Positions 40,168 to 49,682 of a DNA stretch of 64,000 bases are shown in pieces. This stretch comes from Sulfurovum sp. (GTDB lineage Bacteria > Campylobacterota > Campylobacteria > Campylobacterales > Sulfurovaceae): assembly GCA_002733215.1 (NCBI GenBank), contig NVUY01000008.1:1-64000 (forward strand), given 5' to 3'. The notes below the pieces were generated by a model. The model searched no databases, was not told the origin of the DNA, and saw nothing but the letters and a program-made list of their open reading frames with translations. Positions within the stretch are counted from its first letter, which is position 1. Each line of letters opens with the position of its first letter. The translations under genes and the position numbers were made by a program.

Positions 40168-40342
40168 TATAGTGTTTTATTATAGTGTAAAAAAACAAAT
40201 ATTTTGCCAGTTTTTTGAGTAAATTTATAATTCTTTAGTGTAAAATTTATTTTCTCTTCTCAGTATTTTATGGGTAGTATATACATAGAAATTCAGAGTA
40301 GCATTATTTTTACTTAAAGATAATCAAAATAAAAGGATATAG

Positions 40343-41077
40343 ATGAAGTTAATACAAGTAAATACTCTTGATGAAGTTATCGATCAACTTGAAGTCTATA
40401 TTGATGACTGCATACAAACACAAAATCGAATGGGTTATTTTTCAACCTTATATCTTGAGGTAACTAAAGAGGTAAAGGAAGGTATTAGAACTTCACGTTT
40501 TGAAGATGGCCCTCGTATGGAAGTTTTAGATGTACACTTTGCAAACTTATTTTTTAGCTCTACTCAAGAGCCCTCTGTTGTATGGAAAAAAGCTTTCACG
40601 AGTGCGAAGTTTTCTAAGTTTATCTTAGTACAACACCTTCTTTTAGGTATGAATGCTCATATCAACTTTGATTTAGCACTTGCAGTAAATCAAAGTGTTA
40701 ATAAGGCTGAAATGGATGACTTGTTTAGGGATTATAGTGAAATCAATAGTATTTTAATAGAACAAATCGATGTTATGCAAGAAAAAGTGAATAGAAGCTG
40801 GTGGATTTTTAGAGTTCTAGACCTTATAGCACTAAGATTTGATGAATTACTAGTTGGGTTTAGTTTAATTAAAGCACGTGAGAGTGCCTGGAACTATGCC
40901 AAACAGATACAAAATGAAGACAAGGTTGATAAAGCATTAGAAGAGATGGAAACCTTAACTCTGTCTTTTTCCAATATACTTATCAAACCTAAGGGACTTA
41001 TTATTAATACAATTATATGGATAAACCACCTTTGTGAACCAAAATCAGTTAGTAAGTTAATTAAGACAATACGATGA
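40343..41077 (+). CDS. DUF5995-like protein
   Basis: RMGYFSTLYLEVTKEVKEGI...EVLDVHFANLFF...LVQHLLLGMNAHINFDLALAV. Confidence 0.65.
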   Translation: MKLIQVNTLDEVIDQLEVYIDDCIQTQNRMGYFSTLYLEVTKEVKEGIRTSRFEDGPRMEVLDVHFANLFFSSTQEPSVVWKKAFTSAKFSKFILVQHLLLGMNAHINFDLALAVNQSVNKAEMDDLFRDYSEINSILIEQIDVMQEKVNRSWWIFRVLDLIALRFDELLVGFSLIKARESAWNYAKQIQNEDKVDKALEEMETLTLSFSNILIKPKGLIINTIIWINHLCEPKSVSKLIKTIR

Positions 41078-41119
41078 AGCTTACTATACGTTAGACAACT
41101 TTTTAAATCTACCCAACGG

Positions 41120-41195
41120 TTTATATTGTTACACAATCACTGCACATGGATTAAATATACTTAAGTATATTTTTAAAATTTGTATTTTAAAGGTT
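41120..41195 (+). promoter_or_regulatory. 76-bp duplicated upstream element, copy 1, with palindrome ATATACTTAAGTATAT (41155-41170)
   Basis: About 69/76 identical to 43781-43856; lies immediately upstream of the patatin gene. Confidence 0.85.
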
Positions 41196-41197
41196 TC

Positions 41198-43687
41198 ATG
41201 ATGTCTAATGAAAAAGAAAAACAGCTACTTTTATTTTGTCAGAAAAGTGAGTTTGTAGAGGTGTTGAAAAAAGTTCAAGATGAAACGGGTGAAGATATTA
41301 TTGGTGATTTGATCCTTTTAAATAAGTTACTTAAAGATCAAGACAAAATAGATCAAGTATGTGAAAAATTGGACGATATATTTACAAAAAATAAAGAAAT
41401 ATTACAATTAGATAAGAAAGATGCCATAGAAAAGTTGCTTTTAGAATCTGAAAAAAAACAACTTATAGGTATTTGGGAAAGAATCCATTATACGATTACT
41501 TTATACCATATCAAAAAACAAGAGATGCAGAAGATAAAAGAAAGAAGAAAGAAAATTAATGGAGGGGAAGAAAATGCAAGCAAATATCGAAATGATGGAA
41601 GTTTTGGTCTTGCATTATCCGGAGGGGGTGTTCGCTCTGCCACTTTTAACTTAGGCTTGCTGCAAGCATTGCAAAGATGTAAGCTCTTAAAAGATATAGA
41701 TTATCTTTCAACTGTTTCAGGAGGAGGGTATATAGGTTCTTCTTTAACATGGTTTATGTCAAAAGATGGGAAATTTCCATTTGGTACCACAAGAATCGAT
41801 ACTAACCATGAAAGTGGTAACAGGGTATCTTGGATTAGGGATCATGGAAGTTATCTTGCCCCAGGTGATGGATTAAGTATTTGGTCTTTTTTTGCTGCTT
41901 TACTAAGTGCTATGTTTAAAAATATAGTCATTATATTTTTATTTTTTATTTCAATCTTTATTATTCTCAGTATACCATTTACAAGTTTTATGGGGATGTT
42001 TATTGGCTTTTGTATGTTTATTGGACTCATAGTCTTAGCATTCAAAATATTACCATTACAAATATTACACCATAAAAAGAAACTCTATATCCCAGTAAGC
42101 ATTATCCTTTTTGGATGGCTTTTTTATACTTTTTTATTTCCCTTATGTCAATCTAACGGTTTTGCATTTATTTTAACTACAGGAGTTTTTTATATTACAC
42201 TATTGGCTTTATATACTTTTCCCGACATCAAAAGTGATTATTCATTTATAAATGAAAGAAGTTGGAAAATAATTCATGGTAATTTATTGATGTATAGTAG
42301 CTTTTTTATTTTACTTGGGCTACTAACCTATACATTTGGTTTCCATCATATTAAAGAAGGAATAGATTTTCAAGAACTCTATGATGATGTATATTTAGCA
42401 CTCATCTCAGGGAGTTCTGGACTTATGATTATTTTAGGTGCATTAAAACAATTTTCTAACAATCGATATAAAAGTATTTTATTATTTGTTGGTGTCAATC
42501 TCCTGCTAGTTGGGTTAATATGGGTATTTTATATATTAGCGATATTTTTGCATAACTATATGAATATATTTTTTATGAATATATTTGTTTGGTATGATTT
42601 ACCAAACTTTATAGAGTCTTTTCCCGTAATTATAACTGTCTCTGCATCAATCGTTTTATTTCTATTATATCGATATATGGATCTTATGGATGTAAACTAT
42701 ACCTCTATGCATCGCTTTTATAAAAACCGATTAAAAGAAGCTTTTATACCTGGCACAGATGATAGTGAAATCTCTAAATCATATTTATGTAACCTGGACA
42801 CACTTCAATCACCATACCACATCATCAATACTGCAGTCAATACAATCAATTCCCAAAAAGTAAAATTACAAGGTAGAGGAGGCGATAATTTCATTTTTAG
42901 TCCACTGGTATCAGGGTCAAATGTGACAGGATATATTGAAACTAAAAAATACGAAGGAGGTACTATTGATTTAGCAACTGCAATGACCATCTCAGGTGCT
43001 GCGGTCAGTCCACATACTTCTATAATGAGATCTAGAGCAATATCTTTTCTTTTAACTTTATTTAACATAAGACTTGGATATTGGATCAAAAATCCGAGCT
43101 TTTCTGGAAAAAAAGGAAAACTTGATTCAGCTGGATTCTATCATTTTTCTATGCTGTTTCGTGAGTTGTTTGGTAAAGCACTCGATGAGACTAAAAAATA
43201 TTTACTTTTAACTGATGGCGGACATTTTGAAAACCTAGCACTTTATGAGTTAGTACGTAGGAAATGTAGATATATTATCGTAAGTGATGCAGGTGCTGAT
43301 CCAGATAGAACTTTTGAAGATCTTGGTAAAGTAATTGAGATGGTGAGGGTTGATTTTGGTGCCCAAATTAATATAAATACAATGCCAATGCATGCCAAAG
43401 GAAAAAAACGTTTATCAGATCTTGCATTTGTCCATGGCAGCATAAAATATAAAGATGGAACAAAGGCAGATCTTATCTACGTAAATACAGTGATGATCAG
43501 AGAGCTTCCGGAAGATTTATATACCTATGCAAAAGTCAATCCACAGTTTCCTGACCAATCAACTGTAGATCAGTTTTTTGATGAAAAACAGTTTGAAGCC
43601 TATCGTGAACTTGGTTACCAGATAGGATATAAAATGTGTCAAGAGATGTCACATGCAGATTTTAGGCAGATATTTAATATAAAATAA
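41198..43687 (+). CDS. Patatin-like phospholipase with internal transmembrane segments
   Basis: ALSGGGVRSATFNLG oxyanion motif, STVSGGGYIGS nucleophile, LTDGGHFENLALYEL Asp motif; multiple TM helices between. Confidence 0.9.
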   Translation: MMSNEKEKQLLLFCQKSEFVEVLKKVQDETGEDIIGDLILLNKLLKDQDKIDQVCEKLDDIFTKNKEILQLDKKDAIEKLLLESEKKQLIGIWERIHYTITLYHIKKQEMQKIKERRKKINGGEENASKYRNDGSFGLALSGGGVRSATFNLGLLQALQRCKLLKDIDYLSTVSGGGYIGSSLTWFMSKDGKFPFGTTRIDTNHESGNRVSWIRDHGSYLAPGDGLSIWSFFAALLSAMFKNIVIIFLFFISIFIILSIPFTSFMGMFIGFCMFIGLIVLAFKILPLQILHHKKKLYIPVSIILFGWLFYTFLFPLCQSNGFAFILTTGVFYITLLALYTFPDIKSDYSFINERSWKIIHGNLLMYSSFFILLGLLTYTFGFHHIKEGIDFQELYDDVYLALISGSSGLMIILGALKQFSNNRYKSILLFVGVNLLLVGLIWVFYILAIFLHNYMNIFFMNIFVWYDLPNFIESFPVIITVSASIVLFLLYRYMDLMDVNYTSMHRFYKNRLKEAFIPGTDDSEISKSYLCNLDTLQSPYHIINTAVNTINSQKVKLQGRGGDNFIFSPLVSGSNVTGYIETKKYEGGTIDLATAMTISGAAVSPHTSIMRSRAISFLLTLFNIRLGYWIKNPSFSGKKGKLDSAGFYHFSMLFRELFGKALDETKKYLLLTDGGHFENLALYELVRRKCRYIIVSDAGADPDRTFEDLGKVIEMVRVDFGAQININTMPMHAKGKKRLSDLAFVHGSIKYKDGTKADLIYVNTVMIRELPEDLYTYAKVNPQFPDQSTVDQFFDEKQFEAYRELGYQIGYKMCQEMSHADFRQIFNIK

Positions 43688-43780
43688 GGAAGCATTATAT
43701 TGTGAGTTTTGGTGGTAGCATTTTATGTTGAATAAAAGTAGTCACAAGTGCATATCCAATTTTATAATTTACGTTAACTA

Positions 43781-43856
43781 TTTATATTATTACACAACAA
43801 CTGCACAGGGATCAAATATACTTAAGTATATTTTTAAAATTCTTATTTTAAAGGTT
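43781..43856 (+). promoter_or_regulatory. 76-bp duplicated upstream element, copy 2, palindrome at 43816-43831
   Basis: See copy 1; lies upstream of the haem peroxidase operon. Confidence 0.85.
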
Positions 43857-43977
43857 AGGATTAGATAAGTGATAGTAGAACGTAGGGTTTTACTAATAAG
43901 GATTGCTTGTGTTTGTTCTGTAAATGTGAGCATTTGAAACGTAGTTCCGAAACTTAAGAAGTAGAGGAGACAGGACA

Positions 43978-46875
43978 ATGTTGAACTTTCGTATATCATT
44001 AGTTATATGTGTAACAATTGGGCTTATATCCAACAGTCTTTTTGCAGATTCATTAAAAGAAAAAATAAGTGCTCAAAAAGCTTGTGTAAAATTGCTTGCA
44101 AAGGGTTTACGGCCCCTTGCAGATAAACAAACAGATAGGTTTTTAGGTAAAGTAGAAGAATATACAGCCAATTGTAGAGGTGGACAAAAGGCACTTAAAT
44201 ATCGTGATACAGTTTGGGTTGACTGGTCTAATTATTGGGCAACGGGTGATATCAGCAGTAAGTCAAGCAGTAGAGAAGGGTTTACTTCTTTAGGCAGACA
44301 TTTAAAACCCAATGGTCGTGGGATCGATGGCGCTTTGATAGATTTAGAATACCAGCGAATGGAATTAATCAGATTTAATTTATTTGACAATAATACCTAT
44401 GAGCAATATATCAGCGGTCTGGATGAAAAAACTGGAAAAGTCTTAAAAAAATGGGACAGTATGCGTTTACCTGCATCTCATCCTGACTATCAAAAAGTCA
44501 CCAGTACCTCAGGTGAACAGCTTTGCAAGGGTGAACTTATTCGCCACCGTACACTCACAGGTATCTGTAATGACATTTATAATCCTGCAATGGGTTCGAC
44601 CAACCAATTATTTGCAAGAAATGTCAGTTTTGAGTCTACCTATCCGGATTTGGGTAAAACAGAACTCACACGTAACCGTCATGCCGACAGACTAAGTCTA
44701 CTTAAACCTGATCCTCAAGTCATATCTCGTATATTGTTTACACGTGCACAAGAAAAAGCAGATGCTTGTAATAAGGGACTGGGGTTACCCGGCTATGACA
44801 AGAACGCGCAGTGTGATTATAAAAAAGCGCCATTTTTTAATGTACTTGCAGCATACTGGATTCAGTTTATGACCCATGATTGGTTCAATCATTTAAGAGA
44901 AGGTCAAAATGCTGCTAGTAAAATGTCTGTAGGTTGTAAAAATAAAGGTATTAATAATACGGAACAAGTGCTTACGGAAGAAGAAGTTGCAAAACTTGGT
45001 TGTAGACCAGAAGATGAAGTAGATGTTGCTTTAATCGCACAAGAGTTGCCCGCTCCTGAGTTTGAACATAAAGGTAAAAAGTATCTGGCAAGGGCACATA
45101 AAACAACGCAAAATACAAATACCGCATGGTGGGATGCTTCTCAACTCTACGGTTATGATGAAAACTCACAAAAACGTGTCAAACGTGACAGTAAAGATCC
45201 TGCGAAACTACAGATGATAGCAAGAGGGAAACATACTGGAGAAGGGGAGAAACAGGGGTATTTACCCATATTCAACGATACAGACCCTATTAATCCTGTC
45301 TGGAAAGGTCAGGAAGCCACTGGTTTTCCGGGCAATTGGACTATTGGTCTGAGTTTTTACCACAATTTGTTTATACGTGAACATAATGTTTTTGTAGATG
45401 CTTTTAGGAAACAAGCAGCATCAACACCAGACGCAGACTCAGGATTACGTAACCCTGAGAAACCTGATAAGGTTATTAGCTATGCTGCTGTGAGTAATGA
45501 AGAACTATACCAAGTTGCAAGACTGGTAGTATCTGCTGAAATTGCCAAAATCCATACGATCGAATGGACAACACAATTACTTTATAATGAGCCTCTTTTT
45601 AAAGGTATGAATGCCAATTGGAGTGGTTTATTTGGAGAAGATAATCGTGTTTCGAAAATTTTAGAAAAGATCGTTGTCAATCCTTTAAATAAATCTTCCA
45701 ATGAAACCAAAGCAAATCAAATATATTCTGTATTTGCATCTGGAGCAGGTATCTTTGGCTTGGGAAGTCGCAGATATAAGGAAAAAGTTAGATTTTTAGG
45801 ACATCTTTCCGGGAAAAAAGACATTTGGGATTTAAAAAATCCTGATCATGTAAACGGAGGTGTTAACCATTTTGGCTCACCTTTTAATTTCCCTGAAGAG
45901 TTCACTACTGTGTACCGTTTACACTCACTTATGCCTGATTTACTAGAATTCAGAAAATGGCAAGACCCCAATAAGATCGATCAGAAAATTCCTGTGATCA
46001 GCACCTTTAGAGGAAAAGCAACCACTGCTATGACAGAAGGTGGTATGCGTAATTGGGCTTTAAGTTTGGGAAGACAACGTCTTGGAGCTTTAACCTTACA
46101 AAATCATGCACTCTTTTTACAGAATTTGGAATTACCTCGCTTAAAAAGCAAAAGCAATAAACTGGATATTGCAGCATTGGATCTAATTCGTGATCGTGAA
46201 CGAGGTGTGCCAAGATTTAATGAGTTTAGACGTCAATATGGATTAACCCAGTTAAGCAGTTTTGACGACTTTATCGATAAACGACTGGACAAAGACAGTG
46301 CGGAGCGAAAAGAACAGGAACGTTTGATCGGCTTAATGCGTGAAGTATATGGTCAGCATCAATGTGATGAAAGTAAAATCATTACCGACGCACAGTTAAA
46401 TGCAGACGGTTCACGGATCAATGATTGTTTAGGACATCCTAACGGTACGATGGTTGACAATATTGAAGATCTTGATACTGTAGTGGGATGGCTGGCAGAG
46501 TTTACACGACCACACGGGTTTGCTATTTCAGAAACACAGTTTCATGTGTTTATTTTAAATGCATCAAGACGCTTGTTTAGTGACCGTTTTTTCACGTCTA
46601 GTTTCCGACCGGAATTTTATTCTTCTATGGGTATAGAATGGGTAAGCAATAACGGGCCAGATGGCAAACAGATGGAAAAAGAACTTTATAATGGTCATAA
46701 AGTTGAAGTCTCACCGTTAAAACGTGTGATGATACGTACAATGCCCGAACTTTCAGGGCAACTTGCAGATGTAATGAATGTTTTTGACCCTTGGGCCAGA
46801 GACAGAGGTGAATATTATTCTCTGGAATGGAAAGCAAAATCTCATGCAAAATCAGATGAGAGTTTCAAGGAATAA
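43978..46875 (+). CDS. Secreted animal-type haem peroxidase / fatty-acid dioxygenase-like protein
   Basis: Signal peptide; FMTHDWFNH distal His, TWWDASQLYG, YHNLFIREHN, EFTTVYRLHSLMPDLLEF proximal His with Tyr at -3. Confidence 0.9.
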   Translation: MLNFRISLVICVTIGLISNSLFADSLKEKISAQKACVKLLAKGLRPLADKQTDRFLGKVEEYTANCRGGQKALKYRDTVWVDWSNYWATGDISSKSSSREGFTSLGRHLKPNGRGIDGALIDLEYQRMELIRFNLFDNNTYEQYISGLDEKTGKVLKKWDSMRLPASHPDYQKVTSTSGEQLCKGELIRHRTLTGICNDIYNPAMGSTNQLFARNVSFESTYPDLGKTELTRNRHADRLSLLKPDPQVISRILFTRAQEKADACNKGLGLPGYDKNAQCDYKKAPFFNVLAAYWIQFMTHDWFNHLREGQNAASKMSVGCKNKGINNTEQVLTEEEVAKLGCRPEDEVDVALIAQELPAPEFEHKGKKYLARAHKTTQNTNTAWWDASQLYGYDENSQKRVKRDSKDPAKLQMIARGKHTGEGEKQGYLPIFNDTDPINPVWKGQEATGFPGNWTIGLSFYHNLFIREHNVFVDAFRKQAASTPDADSGLRNPEKPDKVISYAAVSNEELYQVARLVVSAEIAKIHTIEWTTQLLYNEPLFKGMNANWSGLFGEDNRVSKILEKIVVNPLNKSSNETKANQIYSVFASGAGIFGLGSRRYKEKVRFLGHLSGKKDIWDLKNPDHVNGGVNHFGSPFNFPEEFTTVYRLHSLMPDLLEFRKWQDPNKIDQKIPVISTFRGKATTAMTEGGMRNWALSLGRQRLGALTLQNHALFLQNLELPRLKSKSNKLDIAALDLIRDRERGVPRFNEFRRQYGLTQLSSFDDFIDKRLDKDSAERKEQERLIGLMREVYGQHQCDESKIITDAQLNADGSRINDCLGHPNGTMVDNIEDLDTVVGWLAEFTRPHGFAISETQFHVFILNASRRLFSDRFFTSSFRPEFYSSMGIEWVSNNGPDGKQMEKELYNGHKVEVSPLKRVMIRTMPELSGQLADVMNVFDPWARDRGEYYSLEWKAKSHAKSDESFKE

Positions 46876-46888
46876 AAGGAGAATTATC

Positions 46889-47899
46889 ATGATAAAGTCA
46901 GTATTTTTCCTTTTGCTAATAGGTATATCTATAATTTATTTTGTAAGGAGTAATGAAGAGATGAAACAACAATTAACAATTAATCAACTGGTTGAACAAA
47001 TGGGGCAGAGTATTGAGGTTATTGGAAGTGCTGAACGTGAAAATGCTATCATACCTAGATTTAATCAGCCTAAAACCATCGCGTGTGTGAATGCAGAGTT
47101 TAAAGTGCATGATGACATCCCAGAAAAACTTAAACAAGGTATTTTTCTTCATGCAAGTACTTATCCTGCCATGATACGCTTTGCAAATGCCACTAATCAG
47201 GATGACTCGAAAAAAGATATACGAGGTCTATCCATTAGACTATCTGATGTGAAAGGTAAAGTACTTTGGGGTGAAGAAGGATATCAAGATTTTATATTTA
47301 ACAGTTATCCTGCACTTTTTGTAGCGACTCCAGAAGATTTTCTAACTTTTATACAAGCACGTCAAAAAGATAAAAAGTTAGGTTTTTTTCTTAATCCTTT
47401 CGATTTACATTTAAAATCACTTTGGATTGTATACAAAGCAAGAGAAAAACATTTAAGCCCTCTAGATATACGTTTTTGGAGTACTGTTCCTTTTCGTTTA
47501 GGTGATGTGGCAGTTAAATACTCAATGATCCCCTGTTCAAAATATAAAACAACAGAGGCTGTAAATCCCGGAGAGAATCAGCTACGTGCTGCACTTAAAG
47601 CACATTTAAAAAAAGAAGATGCGTGTTTTCTCTTTGCTGTGCAGATACAAACTGATCCCAAGTCTATGCCAATCGAAGATGCATCTGTGATTTGGGATGA
47701 GGAACTTTCTTCGTTTATCCCCTTAGCAACGATTACTATAAAAGATCAGGATTTTGACACAGAGAAATCATTAGAAAGCTGTGAAAAAAGTAGCTTTAAC
47801 CCATGGCAAAGTCTCGCAGCACATGAACCATTGGGAAGAATGAATGAAGTACGGCGTTCAGTCTATGACAATGCCGAGAAATTTAGAAATAAGGAGTGA
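46889..47899 (+). CDS. Catalase-fold family protein (membrane-anchored)
   Basis: N-terminal TM MIKSVFFLLLIGISIIYF; STYPAMIRFANA, DIRGLSIRLSDV, NEVRRSVY (RxxxY haem ligand); start re-set from 46778. Confidence 0.8.
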   Translation: MIKSVFFLLLIGISIIYFVRSNEEMKQQLTINQLVEQMGQSIEVIGSAERENAIIPRFNQPKTIACVNAEFKVHDDIPEKLKQGIFLHASTYPAMIRFANATNQDDSKKDIRGLSIRLSDVKGKVLWGEEGYQDFIFNSYPALFVATPEDFLTFIQARQKDKKLGFFLNPFDLHLKSLWIVYKAREKHLSPLDIRFWSTVPFRLGDVAVKYSMIPCSKYKTTEAVNPGENQLRAALKAHLKKEDACFLFAVQIQTDPKSMPIEDASVIWDEELSSFIPLATITIKDQDFDTEKSLESCEKSSFNPWQSLAAHEPLGRMNEVRRSVYDNAEKFRNKE

Positions 47900-47903
47900 C
47901 AAT

Positions 47904-48359
47904 ATGCATACGACTGTAAAAACATGGTTAAATAAAACCTCTGAAGAACTCGATGAGATATATAGCAAAGCAGAAGCAGGAAACATCCCAAGATCTGAAA
48001 TGAGAGGAACGGCAATTTTAGCGGGTTCACTCTTTTCAAAAACGGTGGCTTTTACAGCTCGTATGTTTGCTTGGCAGGGAAAAGTATTTGATCTTTTTTG
48101 TCCAGACAATAAAGCGGGATTACTGATTAATAAAATTACATTTTTTTCTTTGTCCTTTATCGTTGCCAAGGTTTATCGTGATAAAAGTTGGTTTGATGAG
48201 AAGGAGACGATTGTGATAGACTATTCTAAAACGTCATTTGTTGCTCAAGTCATTCGAGATGAAATTCGAGAAATAGAACCTGGTGTCTATTTGGGCAAGG
48301 TTTGGTGGGGGCAAAAACAGATTTTTCATTTTGCTTTAACAAAAGCAGAAAAAACATAG
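47904..48359 (+). CDS. Conserved hypothetical protein of peroxidase cluster
   Basis: FAWQGKVFD...VIDYSKTSFVAQVIRDEIREIEPGVYLGKVWW; possibly GXWXG/DUF4334-like; start re-set from 47844. Confidence 0.6.
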   Translation: MHTTVKTWLNKTSEELDEIYSKAEAGNIPRSEMRGTAILAGSLFSKTVAFTARMFAWQGKVFDLFCPDNKAGLLINKITFFSLSFIVAKVYRDKSWFDEKETIVIDYSKTSFVAQVIRDEIREIEPGVYLGKVWWGQKQIFHFALTKAEKT

Positions 48360-48366
48360 GAGTACA

Positions 48367-49677
48367 GTGATGACAGCACAATCAAGTTTTATGATTTTAT
48401 CATCTGTAAAAGATACTAAAATAGAAGAACTCACTACTTTGCTTTCCAGTATGAATTCAACGATTCCTGCACATGCTGACCCTAAAAACGATTTACTGCC
48501 ATTTGGTCGTTTTCCCCGACTACATTTTGCACGTTTTGTGATTATTGAGGCACATACTGCGGATGAGATTGAAGCGTTTGGGATAGCAGCAAGACCCTGG
48601 CAACCAACTCTGGCATTTTTTGGTGAAATAGATGGTGATATTGATTCATTTTTTACGGAACTTGAAGATCTTGCCAGTGTGGGATTAAGAAAGATATTTG
48701 CTTTGTGTGAAAAATTTCCTAAAGAAGAGGAAAATTTACAACAATGGCTCAAAAAGAATAATACTAAATCTAATGCAAATTATGTGAATTGGATAGGTCG
48801 AACGGTGAAACATATACATGAAGATGATGCTTTGCATCAGTCTTTAGCTGCTTATTTACGTGAACATAAAGATGACATTGACAAAAATAACACTTTAGCG
48901 TTAAGACAAAAACTTTTGTCTCATGTTGAAATGGAAAAATATGCAGGAAGGCTTACCCTTACAGCAGAAGAGAAAACACCTTTGAAATGGAAGATGTTTA
49001 ATTTCATACATATGATTGGCGTGCCTTTGGTCTTAGTGCTCTTGTCTCCATTATTTTTAATCATGGCACCATTCTTTTTTATACGTTTACGCATGTTAGA
49101 ACGTTCTGATCCGGAACTTTTTATACGTCCTGAGCACTCATATCTAGAAAAACTTACGATACAGGAAGACTGGAGTGTTAGCAATCAATATAATGTATTT
49201 GGTGACATTAAACCGGGAGTTTTTCGTTTACTTACTTTAAAGTTCATACTTTTTTTAGTCGATTATTTTTCCAGACATGTATACAAGCGAGGTTTTTTAG
49301 CACGGATCAAAACCATACACTTCGCTCGCTGGGTACTTCTTGATGATAACAAAAGAGCTTTTTTTGCCAGTAATTATGATGGCAGTCATGAGAGTTATAT
49401 GGATGACTTTATCAACAAAGTCGGATGGGGGCTAAATCTTATTTTCAGTCATGCTGTGCCTTATCCTAAAACATCTTGGCTCATAAAGCAGGGTGCCTAT
49501 AGAGAGCAGCAGTTCAAATATACACAAAGGCTGCATCAATTGCCTACAGAGGTCTGGTATAAAGCGTATCCAGATTTAACAAACACTGATTTAGCACGTA
49601 ATAGTCGTATTAGAAAAGGTGTGGAAATTCGTCAATCAAGTGTTGATGAAATTCGTGAATGGCTTCACTTAATTTGA
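48367..49677 (+). CDS. Hypothetical membrane protein with two HFARxV-containing segments
   Basis: LHFARFVIIEAHTADEIEAF (N-term) and IHFARWVLLDDNKRAFF (C-term) flank a TM hairpin MIGVPLVLVLLSPLFLIMAPFFFI. Confidence 0.6.
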   Translation: MMTAQSSFMILSSVKDTKIEELTTLLSSMNSTIPAHADPKNDLLPFGRFPRLHFARFVIIEAHTADEIEAFGIAARPWQPTLAFFGEIDGDIDSFFTELEDLASVGLRKIFALCEKFPKEEENLQQWLKKNNTKSNANYVNWIGRTVKHIHEDDALHQSLAAYLREHKDDIDKNNTLALRQKLLSHVEMEKYAGRLTLTAEEKTPLKWKMFNFIHMIGVPLVLVLLSPLFLIMAPFFFIRLRMLERSDPELFIRPEHSYLEKLTIQEDWSVSNQYNVFGDIKPGVFRLLTLKFILFLVDYFSRHVYKRGFLARIKTIHFARWVLLDDNKRAFFASNYDGSHESYMDDFINKVGWGLNLIFSHAVPYPKTSWLIKQGAYREQQFKYTQRLHQLPTEVWYKAYPDLTNTDLARNSRIRKGVEIRQSSVDEIREWLHLI

Positions 49678-49682
49678 GGATA

